This document shows positions 35,998-48,387 of a DNA stretch of 64,000 nucleotides, in pieces. How positions within the stretch are numbered: position 1 is the stretch's first letter; every line of letters starts with the position of its first letter. The stretch comes from Ottelia alismoides (lineage: Eukaryota > Streptophyta > Magnoliopsida > Alismatales > Hydrocharitaceae). Below the pieces are notes generated by a model that ran no database searches, was not told where the DNA came from, and was given only the letters and a program-made list of their open reading frames with translations. Both the position numbers and the translations under genes were made by a program. The DNA lies in contig JAZKJV010009773.1 of the NCBI GenBank assembly GCA_037367405.1, positions 62,001 through 126,000 on the forward strand. The letters run 5' to 3'.

Positions 35998-38900
35998 TGA
36001 TGAATCCACATTTCATCATCTTTATTCTATCATTTTGGCACCAAAAACCCTAGCAAATGCCTGTAAATAGCATTAAAACCATCATCTTAGCATCCATGCA
36101 TGTGCATTCAGATTGTGTATAAATCACTGTAATTAAGGCCAAAATTATAGAATAAATAAAGAAAAGAAAAAGAATAAAATATTGTAAATATTTTATGACC
36201 CAAAACCCCCGAGACCTAGGCATCTTGATGAATAGGTCGACAAGGAATGAAGTAGGGGGAGATAAGGTCAGAAACACAGATAAAACACCTATATTTGTTA
36301 TTCATTATTTATTCATTTTTGGGACCTACTTTTGGTTCCACTTTTTATACATCAAATAAAGAAACTTTGTACATGAAAGTTGTAGATAATAAAATAAAGA
36401 AAAATACAAAATTGATTTCACAGAAAAATACTGTACTGATAAAAAGTTATGGTCTGAATAAAAATCCAGAATGCCAACTTCCCAGACCCGTATCTCACAA
36501 ACGGCAACTCCAAATGCAGTGTACTCACCTTTAATTGTATATAGAATAAAATAATCTATCCAATGGCGGTGGTTTCGCATTTGGCGGAGCTACAGTTTGA
36601 ATGTTGACTTTTGGACCCTCATTGTACACTTGCACTGAATAAAATATTCAGTTTATTCTTTATTCATTATTTATTCATTTTTATATTTTTATAATTTTGT
36701 AAAAATTACTTATAACCATGTACATTAAAAGAAGAATAAAAACACAATTAAAATATAAATAAAAATAATTGTATATATCCAATACATAGGTACTTTACCT
36801 ATATACATACCTATGTAAAATATACTTGTATTTTATTAAATATACAAAACATATCAGAAAAATAAAATAAAAATATATTTGTGTATATAAAAGTATCCTA
36901 TAATTTTAGAAAATAATAACCAAAAAAATAAATAAATTAAATACACCAAATAAAAATAAAATACCAAAGTATATAGATAATATACCTATTAGGGGTATAA
37001 AAGTAAACTTGTAGAAAGATGTATCATAAAAATAAATAAAAATCATAATAAAATATTACATAAAATAACAAATAATTTTCATTTTATAACTTTAATTTAA
37101 TTCGATTTATTTCTATTTTTTATGAATTAATAAAACTATTTTTTATTCTCTTTTTCCTGGTTGGTCCACGTGGACCAACCAGGAGCTAGCGACTGTTGAC
37201 CGGCGGGTCAACAGTCTGTCTTCTTCCTCCCAGCCCGTAGCGCGCGACGCTTTCCCCCTGTCTTCGCGCCTTTTTCGAGGCCACGCCGCTCATCCTCTGC
37301 AGCCGCCTCCTTCACGAAATCTCCTCCTCGATCCATCACCTCCACCGCCATCTCCTCAAATCTACCCATATCTGCTCGATTCGCCCGTGATCTTCCCTCG
37401 AAGTCACGCACTCCACCACCTTCAAAAGCAGACCCCCATCTTCCTCCCCAAGTTTGAACACCTTCGGTCCACCCTTCAGCGCCAATCCCGTGCTCCTGAG
37501 CTCCGTGGAGGTGACAGCTCCACCGCCAGCCCTTCAGCCAAGGCGCGCGAAGTCGGAGGCGTCTCCACCACCTCCCGCAACTCCGGCGGTCGAGGTAACC
37601 TTCATCCTCTGGCTCCTGCCATCGAGGGCCTCCATCCCGATATTTCTTTACTGCATTTTATTCCTGTTAGTCTAAGCTTTAAAAACCCCCAAAAAAATCG
37701 AAGTTCCATCGCCTATCGCGCTCGATCCTCCATCCTCGCCGGAGCGCAACTCCGGCCGAACTCCACCCCTTCGTTCAACGCCACCTCGTCGCCACCGCGG
37801 GGTCCAGGCAACTTGCCCTGGACCCTCTCACCTTGTTTTGCAGGTCAAAGTGCAGTCAACGCACCTGGAGGGCCATTTTGAGTCTTCGCCGGAGATACCT
37901 GGAGCGTGGAGCTCCGCCGCCTTCGCGCCAGCGCCTCGACGCCTCTCCGGCGAATCCGAGCCGTCCAATCAATAGCCGGACCTCCCAGGAGTCTTCTGGT
38001 CGATTTTGAGCCCACGCTGAAGCCGGAGACCCGAGATCGGGAGCTGGGAAGTTCGCCTCGCCGGCGAGCGTCCCTGTTCTTCCTCGTTGCCTCCCCACCG
38101 CTCGATCAAAAGCCCGCTCCAGACCGTTTGTCAGCCGTTAGATCTTGGCACGCGTCGTCCGTTGATCTTCTGCCAGATCTGATCTCCACCGCTGATCTCC
38201 GAAGCGTCGTCGGCCGTTCATCAAGCGCCACGTGTCTAAGTGGCTTCTTCTCCGCCGTTCGATCGCGCGTCAAGGGTAATTTTGCGAGATACCCCCGCGC
38301 ATTTTGTAATTTTTATTTAGTCCATAAACTTTAATCTGTAGTTTAAATATTTCTGTAATAATTGCAAGTAGACCCCTGTAGTTTTCTTATTTGCATTTCG
38401 GTCCAATCCACGTCACCTCACGTGCCCGTGCGCGTGAGGGGACTGGGTATTTTGCAGGGACCTCCCTGGGGTTTATTTATTTCGTTTTAGTCCTTGAACA
38501 TTTCTGTTAAGTTGTAATATTTTGGAAAAATTGCATTGAACCCCCCTGAGCTTTGTAATATTGCAAAAATACCCCTCCCAGGCGCGTGCAAGTCACGCGT
38601 CCTGTGGGTAAATTGCACATATACCCTTGCGGGTTTGGATATTTATGTTTAATCCTTGGAATGCAAGTTTCAGAGTAATATTTTGTGGAAAAATTGCATG
38701 TTTGCCCCTGGAAGTTTTGAATATTGCATTTATGCCCTTGCCAGGACTGTTTAATGTTGGGAGTCTTGTTCTAATTAATTAAAATATCCTTTTAACTCCA
38801 AAAATTCCACAAAAATAGGGTTAAGCTACTGGATGCATATACTTTAACGCCCTATATTTAGTTTTTGATTTTATTTTATTTTCATATTTATTAAAAATCA

Positions 38901-39809
38901 AAAACTCCCTATTTGTGCACTGTCTAGATTAGAAAATACCAAAAAAAATATTAAAACACCTCCAAAAATCCCAAAAAAATTACATAGTGTCTATTTTATC
39001 CTATTTTAGTGTCAGTCCAAAAATCATTAAAAATTTCAAAAGAAAAACACTAAAAATCTAAAAACACTCAAAAACTTCAAAAAAATATATAAAATAGTAG
39101 AAAAATCAAAAAATATAAACTCAGCTTCTATTTGTCCTTTATTTTGTTACTTTTATTAGAAAAATAGTGTGAAACATTTTTGCTACTGTTTGTTATCTTT
39201 AAATTTCATTTTACTTACAGTCAGCCTTATTTGTACTGTTTTGCATTATTTCAATATTTAAAAAATACCAAAAACACCTAGAAAAATCCCCAAAAATCAC
39301 AAAAACAGTAAAAAACCCTAAAAACACTAAAAACATTTGGTTTCTGAATTTTTGAGTATTTTTGTGCATTTTTATAAATATTTTAGCTTGCCTTTTATTA
39401 TATTGCCTCTATTTTCCAATATTGAAAAAGAAATATAAAAATATAAAATATAAAATATAAAAATCAGAAAATCAAAAATCAAAATACAAAATTAAAAATT
39501 AAATAAAAAAAATAAAAAAAATTAAAAATTAAAAACCCACAAAAATTGTAGTTGCTTGCTTGCTCAGTGTAGACACTTCACACACACATTCACTTGAGCA
39601 CAATTTTTGAATTACCCTGTTTGCTCCCTGTGTTCGAACTCTCTACGTACTTGCATCTATACATCTTTTATGTAGAGTTAAAAATAAATTTGACTCCGCA
39701 CCTGTTTTTCATTGATTGATATTTGATTGTGGGATCATTGTTGATTGATCGCGCTCTATTGTGGGTCGCACAGCGACAGATTTAGACCCTCGATAGAACG
39801 CGCTCATCA
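35998..39809 (+). repeat. Left LTR of element A
   Basis: TGATGA...TCATCA termini. U3 is AT-rich. A GC-rich block at 37180-38270 holds ORFs of 164 and 142 codons (37387-37881, 37906-38334) with no recognisable domain; both are duplicated unchanged in the other LTR. They might be captured host sequence, but nothing shows they are expressed. The stretch 38280-38760 contains degenerate sub-repeats pairing ATTGCA and CCCCT words. The U5 end has a strong hairpin (39751-39767 with 39785-39803). Confidence 0.88.
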
Positions 39810-39811
39810 AA

Positions 39812-39829
39812 TGGCGCCGTTGCCGGGGA
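39812..39829 (+). promoter_or_regulatory. Primer-binding site of element A (tRNA-Asp type)
   Basis: TGGCGCCGTTGCCGGGGA starts 2 nt after the LTR. It is complementary to the 3' end expected of plant tRNA-Asp, as known for Athila-group elements, and would prime minus-strand cDNA synthesis. Confidence 0.9.
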
Positions 39830-41090
39830 GCAACAGCGAGTAGTTTATTTCTTTAGTGATTGTGTGATGATTGTTTACCATAGCTGCATTTACCTCTCTT
39901 ACACTCTTAGTATATTTTGATTGAGCTTTCTGACCATTCTCTTTTCTTGTCTTCTTGCGAGGGACCGCGGAGCGAGGCGGATCGCCTAGGTGACCCGAAG
40001 CAACCTTGGGACGCGGAGCCGGCTATTCTTTAGCCAAGCCGGCAGTAGAGAGCAGGAGGAGTGAGATTGAGTGGTAGTCTAGCTTGCATTTATTTTTGTG
40101 AGAGAGAGAGAGACTATTAAATTGTAATAATACAGGTACCTTGGACACTTGAACATTCGGGCCTAATTTCCGGGTGTTTGTTCACCCGGGGGCTCACCGC
40201 AGTTTTGCCGCGTTTTCATCGCTGTCATTTTCCGGTTTTGTGTTTATTTTTCATTTTCTTTTGTGGATTGAGCTCCTAGATCTAGGTCCTGCTTGACTCG
40301 AGTAGAATAGGTCCAAACACTTAATTATCTTTGCATGCTCCTATAGTCACGTTTTGGACTTAGACTAATTAAACAGTTAGCGAGTAGCTTCCAAATCCAC
40401 GCGCCGCGAGCTCACACCCGAACAAGCGCTTTCTCCTACTCCAAATGTGTTGGGCAGAGGAGGGGTGAGCCAAGACCGGACACTCGGATTAGAAGTTATT
40501 AGCTAACTTGTGGTTCTTCACGCTAGCAGTTGCCTAATCTAGGACGATTTCCGTGTGCATACCGGCATGTAGTTTAGGTTTATAAATTTCTGCTTTGCAT
40601 CCCGCATGGAGAGAGCTGGGATTCACTGTAAGTCTTCTTACTTTGCACGCATCATTTAGGCACAAAGGTGAGATCTCCATCTTTGTGTCGACTTGCACGG
40701 CTTTTCCGACTCTTTTCTCCCTCTGTTTTTGGACAAAGTAGGATAAAGGAAAAAATACAAAAACGTTAGGCGCTTGTTTGAATTTACTCAAAAGAAGCGA
40801 TAACACCAAAAAAATTAAAAAAGGGACTGCTAAAGAAAACTTGACCAAAATAAAAAAGGTAATTGGATTCATTGCTTGGGGTGAGTAATACCCTCACTTG
40901 TATTCAGGTTGCATGGGAAGGTCTCCTTCCAAGTGAGGTGAGCGCTTCGTAAGGATTAGAGCCAAAAACCCAGCTTGTGGCTGCCTTGTGTATCGCCTGG
41001 ATTACCGAAGTATTGGCGCTTCTATCGTACGTAGTCGAGTAGGGCTTGGTCACCATTGGTGACTCACTACTGTGTGAGCATCGACCTCGT
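39830..41090 (+). other. Element A leader (5' untranslated internal region), truncated
   Basis: No ORF of note on the plus strand; a 112-codon minus ORF at 40534-40872 has no support. A block at about 40525-40735 is shared with the leaders of B and C and contains CTTTGCATCCCGCATGGAGA and CACTGTAAGTCTT. The latter includes a GTAAGT donor-like word at 40628-40633. The leader breaks off at 41090, where the inverted LTR begins, before any gag start. Confidence 0.75.
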
Positions 41091-41095
41091 CCATT

Positions 41096-44000
41096 TGATG
41101 AGCGCGTTCTATCGAGGGTCTAAATCTGTCGCTGTGCGACCCACAATAGAGCGCGATCAATCAACAATGATCCCACAATCAAATATCAATCAATGAAAAA
41201 CAGGTGCGGAGTCAAATTTATTTTTAACTCTACATAAAAGATGTATAGATGCAAGTACGTAGAGAGTTCGAACACAGGGAGCAAACAGGGTAATTCAAAA
41301 ATTGTGCTCAAGTGAATGTGTGTGTGAAGTGTCTACACTGAGCAAGCAAGCAACTACAATTTTTGTGGGTTTTTAATTTTTAATTTTTTTTATTTTTTTT
41401 ATTTAATTTTTAATTTTGTATTTTGATTTTTGATTTTCTGATTTTTATATTTTATATTTTATATTTTTATATTTCTTTTTCAATATTGGAAAATAGAGGC
41501 AATATAATAAAAGGCAAGCTAAAATATTTATAAAAATGCACAAAAATACTCAAAAATTCAGAAACCAAATGTTTTTAGTGTTTTTAGGGTTTTTTACTGT
41601 TTTTGTGATTTTTGGGGATTTTTCTAGGTGTTTTTGGTATTTTTTAAATATTGAAATAATGCAAAACAGTACAAATAAGGCTGACTGTAAGTAAAATGAA
41701 ATTTAAAGATAACAAACAGTGGCAAAAATGTTTCACACTATTTTTCTAATAAAAGTAACAAAATAAAGGACAAATAGAATCTGAGTTTATATTTTTTTTA
41801 TTTTTCTACTATTTTATATATTTTTTTGAAGTTTTTGAGTGTTTTTAGATTTTTAGTGTTTTTCTTTTGAAATTTTTAATGATTTTTGGACTGACACTAA
41901 AATAGGATAAAATAGACACTATGTATTTTTTTTGGGATTTTTGGAGGTGTTTTAATATTTTTTTTGGTATTTTCTAATCTAGACAGTGCACAAATAGGGA
42001 GTTTTTGATTTTTAATAAATATGAAAATAAAATAAAATCAAAAACTAAATATAGGGCGTTAAAGTATATGCATCCAGTAGCTTAACCCTATTTTTGTGGA
42101 ATTTTTGGAGTTAAAAGGATATTTTAATTAATTAGAACAAGACTCCCAACATTAAACAGTCCTGGCAAGGGCATAAATGCAATATTCAAAACTTCCAGGG
42201 GCAAACATGCAATTTTTCCACAAAATATTACTCTGAAACTTGCATTCCAAGGATTAAACATAAATATCCAAACCCGCAAGGGTATATGTGCAATTTACCC
42301 ACAGGACGCGTGACTTGCACGCGCCTGGGAGGGGTATTTTTGCAATATTACAAAGCTCAGGGGGGTTCAATGCAATTTTTCCAAAATATTACAACTTAAC
42401 AGAAATGTTCAAGGACTAAAACGAAATAAATAAACCCCAGGGAGGTCCCTGCAAAATACCCAGTCCCCTCACGCGCACGGGCACGTGAGGTGACGTGGAT
42501 TGGACCGAAATGCAAATAAGAAAACTACAGGGGTCTACTTGCAATTACAGAAATATTTAAACTACAGATTAAAGTTTATGGACTAAATAAAAATTACAAA
42601 ATGCGCGGGGGTATCTCGCAAAATTACCCTTGACGCGCGATCGAACGGCGGAGAAGAAGCCACTTAGACACGTGGCGCTTGATGAACGGCCGACGACGCT
42701 TCGGAGATCAGCGGTGGAGATCAGATCTGGCAGAAGATCAACGGACGACGCGTGCCAAGATCTAACGGCTGACAAACGGTCTGGAGCGGGCTTTTGATCG
42801 AGCGGTGGGGAGGCAACGAGGAAGAACAGGGACGCTCGCCGGCGAGGCGAACTTCCCAGCTCCCGATCTCGGGTCTCCGGCTTCAGCGTGGGCTCAAAAT
42901 CGACCAGAAGACTCCTGGGAGGTCCGGCTATTGATTGGACGGCTCGGATTCGCCGGAGAGGCGTCGAGGCGCTGGCGCGAAGGCGGCGGAGCTCCACGCT
43001 CCAGGTATCTCCGGCGAAGACTCAAAATGGCCCTCCAGGTGCGTTGACTGCACTTTGACCTGCAAAACAAGGTGAGAGGGTCCAGGGCAAGTTGCCTGGA
43101 CCCCGCGGTGGCGACGAGGTGGCGTTGAACGAAGGGGTGGAGTTCGGCCGGAGTTGCGCTCCGGCGAGGATGGAGGATCGAGCGCGATAGGCGATGGAAC
43201 TTCGATTTTTTTGGGGGTTTTTAAAGCTTAGACTAACAGGAATAAAATGCAGTAAAGAAATATCGGGATGGAGGCCCTCGATGGCAGGAGCCAGAGGATG
43301 AAGGTTACCTCGACCGCCGGAGTTGCGGGAGGTGGTGGAGACGCCTCCGACTTCGCGCGCCTTGGCTGAAGGGCTGGCGGTGGAGCTGTCACCTCCACGG
43401 AGCTCAGGAGCACGGGATTGGCGCTGAAGGGTGGACCGAAGGTGTTCAAACTTGGGGAGGAAGATGGGGGTCTGCTTTTGAAGGTGGTGGAGTGCGTGAC
43501 TTCGAGGGAAGATCACGGGCGAATCGAGCAGATATGGGTAGATTTGAGGAGATGGCGGTGGAGGTGATGGATCGAGGAGGAGATTTCGTGAAGGAGGCGG
43601 CTGCAGAGGATGAGCGGCGTGGCCTCGAAAAAGGCGCGAAGACAGGGGGAAAGCGTCGCGCGCTACGGGCTGGGAGGAAGAAGACAGACTGTTGACCCGC
43701 CGGTCAACAGTCGCTAGCTCCTGGTTGGTCCACGTGGACCAACCAGGAAAAAGAGAATAAAAAATAGTTTTATTAATTCATAAAAAATAGAAATAAATCG
43801 AATTAAATTAAAGTTATAAAATGAAAATTATTTGTTATTTTATGTAATATTTTATTATGATTTTTATTTATTTTTATGATACATCTTTCTACAAGTTTAC
43901 TTTTATACCCCTAATAGGTATATTATCTATATACTTTGGTATTTTATTTTTATTTGGTGTATTTAATTTATTTATTTTTTTGGTTATTATTTTCTAAAAT

Positions 44001-44905
44001 TATAGGATACTTTTATATACACAAATATATTTTTATTTTATTTTTCTGATATGTTTTGTATATTTAATAAAATACAAGTATATTTTACATAGGTATGTAT
44101 ATAGGTAAAGTACCTATGTATTGGATATATACAATTATTTTTATTTATATTTTAATTGTGTTTTTATTCTTCTTTTAATGTACATGGTTATAAGTAATTT
44201 TTACAAAATTATAAAAATATAAAAATGAATAAATAATGAATAAAGAATAAACTGAATATTTTATTCAGTGCAAGTGTACAATGAGGGTCCAAAAGTCAAC
44301 ATTCAAACCGTAGCTCCGCCAAATGCGAAACCACCGCCATTGGATAGATTATTTTATTCTATATACAATTAAAGGTGAGTACACTGCATTTGGAGTTGCC
44401 GTTTGTGAGATACGGGTCTGGGAAGTTGGCATTCTGGATTTTTATTCAGACCATAACTTTTTATCAGTACAGTATTTTTCTGTGAAATCAATTTTGTATT
44501 TTTCTTTATTTTATTATCTACAACTTTCATGTACAAAGTTTCTTTATTTGATGTATAAAAAGTGGAACCAAAAGTAGGTCCCAAAAATGAATAAATAATG
44601 AATAACAAATATAGGTGTTTTATCTGTGTTTCTGACCTTATCTCCCCCTACTTCATTCCTTGTCGACCTATTCATCAAGATGCCTAGGTCTCGGGGGTTT
44701 TGGGTCATAAAATATTTACAATATTTTATTCTTTTTCTTTTCTTTATTTATTCTATAATTTTGGCCTTAATTACAGTGATTTATACACAATCTGAATGCA
44801 CATGCATGGATGCTAAGATGATGGTTTTAATGCTATTTACAGGCATTTGCTAGGGTTTTTGGTGCCAAAATGATAGAATAAAGATGATGAAATGTGGATT
44901 CATCA
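41096..44905 (-). repeat. Right LTR of element A, inverted
   Basis: It is the reverse complement of the left LTR with a few differences (for example opposite 36594, 38980, 39107 and 39125). Inward it is followed by AATGG, which equals the 2-nt spacer plus the first three bases of the primer-binding site. The sequence then departs from the PBS. Its U3 end abuts the GTCAT duplication. Confidence 0.9.
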
Positions 44906-45377
44906 GTCATCCCCTGTAATAATAATGTCATCAACATAAACAAGAGTGACTGTAATACCTCTCTGGGTCTTCTGTATGAACAAGGAGTGATCAAGTAGAT
45001 GTCACAAACCCCTGCTGCTCTATCAAGTCCAAGAGCTTTTGGAACCATGCTCTGGGACTTTGCTTGAGGCCATAGATATCCTTGTGTAACCTGCAAACCT
45101 TCTAACACTCCCCCTCAGCAGCAAACCCAAGTGGCTGCTACATGTAGACCTCCTCCTATATGTCACCATAGAGAAATGCATTCTTCACATCAAGTTGATA
45201 AAGAGGCCAATCTCGCGTCACAACAACAGCAAGGAGAATGCGTAGAGTAGAATGTATTGCAATTGGGGAGAAAGTATAATGATAGTCCACCCCATATGTC
45301 TGGGTAAACCCTTGTGCCACAAGTCTCGCCTTATAGTGATCCATACTGCCATCCGCACGATGTTTCACTGTGAACAC
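44906..45377 (-). pseudogene. Ty1/copia reverse transcriptase remnant
   Basis: Minus-strand words in copia order are [54 protein letters not shown] (motif A), IYGLKQSPRAWF and VDDIIITGDD (catalytic motif C). Stops and a frameshift lie between motif A and motif C, so the gene is dead. It is bounded by element B on the right (TSD AACAC) and element A on the left (TSD GTCAT), and both junctions rejoin the copia frame exactly. Confidence 0.93.
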
Positions 45378-48354
45378 CGACGAATCGCTAAATACGATAA
45401 ATAATTTGTGTTTGTTGTGGTACGTGTACTTAGCGATTCTGTCAAAACCGAGAGAAGATATCTGTGAAGAGTGCCTCGGCTTTAATTTATATCCCGGGCA
45501 AGTCCGGGGTCGAACACAGGGAGGCAAAGGAATAACTTCGGATTAATTTCAAAATCTAGTTTTAGATTTCCAAGCGGTATTTTTTTAGATTTTCTAATGC
45601 AAAAACAAATGGTAATGCAAAATGCAAGTGAATTAAGACACTAAGAAAACACACAACAAGGTCAAATTAATTTTAATGTCAAATTAGTCCAATTCAGCCA
45701 AATTATATTTTTTCTAGAATCCTAATCCAGTGATGAATGCAAGACACATTTTTTTGTATTTTTAGGAATTAAAATGCAACAAATAAAAATGCACACTTTT
45801 TATGGGTTTTTTCGCAATTTTTCGAACGAACAGTAAGTAAAAATTATGAAAAGTTTACTGGAATATAAACATGATGAAGGAAGCTACAGTAATATTTTTG
45901 GAATTTTTTTGACAAAATATGATTTTTATGGATTTTTTAGTGAAAACAAAGGGATAGTGAGTAATTAATTCCTAATTAATCCACAATGTCAAATCAATAC
46001 GATTGCGAATTATCCAAAATAGATATTTTCATATAGAACTCAGAAGATTTGAAATTTCATAAAAGGATATATGTGGATTTAATTAAAAATCAAATACGAA
46101 AATCACTCCACGATTTATTTTAGGCACAAGACAACTCCACATTGGATGAGATTTGGAAAGTAATTAAATCACATATCAAGGCATCATTACTAATTTTTGT
46201 GGAATTTTTAGACCAATCGTGTGTGAGATATAAATTTAAGAGTCTAGATTTGGTAAAATATGCAGAATTTCAAGTACACAATTTTAATAAATTACCCAAA
46301 GACAACAAAAATATAAATAAAAATCCATGAAGTATAGAATTAGTTGCTCAACATCAACACATTTTTCATTTAATAAAAAGATGCAATATTGAAGTCCAAA
46401 TTTAATTACGAAACACAGGGGTAGCAGTACAAATCAGAAATTGAAACATACAACTTAAACTTATGCAGAGGGACGTTTTTGTAATTACATAAACAAAAAA
46501 GGCCAACTATGCAAGATTTAAAATAAAAAAATAATGGAAAAAGTGGACTTCTTCTTCTTCACAGAATGCACGGGATGAACCCAACATGGAGGAGGGCTTG
46601 GATCGGCGGTGCGGCTGGCGGCGCGCAAAGGCCGGCGGCTGGAGCTTCGAAGGCGGGCGGAGGACGAGGGAGGACGTGCGCTGGCTGCGCGCGCGGCGCC
46701 TCCGCACGCGGTGGTGGGGAAGTACGGACAGGGGGGGGGGAAGCTGGAGGGGCTGGGGTAGAGTGTCGCGACGCCTGCGCGGCGGAGCAGGGCGGCGAGG
46801 CGGAGGGCCGTACGGCCTGGAGCGACCGTTGAAGATGGAGGAAGGGGGAGCGGCGGGCAGCGGCGGTGGGGACTCCCCACCGCTGCTGCGTTGCTTTTTA
46901 AATTTTTTTTTGATTTTTTTTGCTGTAAGAAACCTTTTTTTTTTGTTTATTTTGTTTATTTTTTTGATTTTTCTTTAAAACAAGAAACACAATGTTCAAA
47001 AAAAATGGTGGATGATGGTGTGGGATGATAATGATGGTGATGGGAAAGATGTAACGGTGGTGGTGTGAAATGCTAGTGTGGTGAAAATAACAAGTAAACA
47101 AATTGCGAGATAAAATAAAAATAAAAAGGAAGATGAGATGAAATTCTTACCTGATCTTCGCCGGATTGGCGGAGCAGCTACGCTGGACTCCTGTCGTCGC
47201 TTCGATCTGATTGGCGAAACAAAAATTGGAGAAGCTGTGCGAGCTCTATGGGGAACTGTGACGCGGAGCGGAGCTCCGCGGATCTCGCCTGAAGGAGGTC
47301 GTCGCTTGAGGAAGATGCCTCGCCGCTGTCACCAACAAAACACTCCAAGCTCTCTCCTTATTCTATAAGAATGGCGGATGGGGAAAAATGTGGATGTGGA
47401 GATGATTATAAAGAGATGAATAATGGGAGTTAGAGAGATGGTGGAAAGGTGGAGTTTGAATGGGAGGTTAAAAGAATGGTGGAGTGGAATAAAGTGGAAT
47501 GGAGGTTGAAAGAAGACTTGGAGGTTAATGGAGAAAGGAAAGTTATTGTAGAGAATGTGATTAAATAAAAGAAAATAAAAGTAGGCTACTTTAAATACAA
47601 TAAAATAAAAAGAGAAGACAAATAGTGGAGAATTTACAAAAGAAGACAAAACACAATGTACAATTTTTGTTTACTTTTCTAATTTGTATTTTTTTGTCTT
47701 TTTAATAAGAGATATTTACAACAAAAAAATACTATAAAATAATATAATTAAAATACAACACAATCATGATATTTTTGTATTTTTAGTATTTAGAAAAAAT
47801 AAAAAATGAAGAAAGAACGAATATATATACATAATATACAATGTACATCTAGGTCCCAAAATCCAACTTTTGCAAATGAGCTCCGATTTTAATGAAACCA
47901 CTTTCGTTGGATAGATAATTTTCTAACTTGAACTTTAAAAGTAAGTTTGGTGAATTTGGAGTTCATACGGAGCGGAAATTTGGCTTGGAAGTTGGTCTTT
48001 ACGGCTTTTCCCTTTGGGATCTAGGAGCATTTATTTGAGATAAAATTTGTTTTGTATTTTTGTATTTTTATATACATTGATATAAACAAGTTGGAGAAAG
48101 AATTAGCTAAAAAGGAGTTGATATGAAATTATTAAAAATATATGAAGTTTTGGGCTATTTACATGTATAAAACTCCTTTATTTTTGCGGCTTTTTATTGT
48201 TAAATTCTTTTGTACAATCTAATATACAATAATTAGTGTATTTTATTTACAAGAGACATTTTGTTAATTTAATGAATTTATGTACATTTTTTCGGATTTT
48301 ACTCGGGGATTTGCTAAGATCAATATATTGAGATGATGAATCGTGGATTCATCA
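45378..48354 (-). repeat. Left LTR of element B
   Basis: Begins CGACGAATCGCTAAATAC (first T of TGACG changed to C) and ends GATTCATCA. It is several percent diverged from the right LTR. U5 hairpin arms lie at 45382-45395 and 45426-45439 (13 of 14 pair). GC-rich Ala/Arg-coding-like text at 46560-46880 and 47150-47340 recurs in the right LTR. Confidence 0.88.
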
Positions 48355-48387
48355 AACACTCATTTGTATCCCACAACTGATGTATCA
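48355..48387 (-). pseudogene. 33-bp misplaced copy of copia pol next to the left LTR of B
   Basis: It matches 56383-56415, the copia flank of the right LTR, at 30 of 33 positions, including the AACAC target duplication. It encodes the same TSV.GYK. piece of copia RT. It replaces the expected polypurine tract. Confidence 0.75.

Larger units (their letters stand above)
35998..44905. mobile_element. Element A: LTR element with inverted LTRs and an intact 5-bp TSD
   Basis: A 3812-bp plus-strand LTR (35998-39809), a 1286-bp interior (39810-41095) and a 3810-bp minus-strand LTR (41096-44905) make one large inverted repeat. GTCAT flanks it at 35993-35997 and 44906-44910, and the interrupted copia gene continues in frame across it. 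Both outer ends are U3 ends (TGATGAATCC) and both U5 ends face inward. Only the left LTR is followed by a full primer-binding site. I spotted only a few substitutions between the arms, so the insertion is young. No gag, pol or integrase is present, so mobility must have come from another element. Confidence 0.92.

Noticed and set aside
39810..41095. Assembly foldback as the explanation of element A
   Set aside because: A pure foldback artefact would not give a 5-bp duplication at both outer ends with the copia gene resuming in frame, and the two arms differ at several bases. It still deserves a long-read check.
35998..44905. Two independent solo LTRs inserted in opposite orientation
   Set aside because: Each would need its own TSD. 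Only the outer pair GTCAT exists, and the left LTR is followed by a primer site and leader as in a full element.
46507..46978. Ala/Arg-rich ORFs in LTR B, and the similar ones at 54610-54976
   Set aside because: They overlap on both strands in GC-rich DNA and are disrupted differently in the two LTRs.
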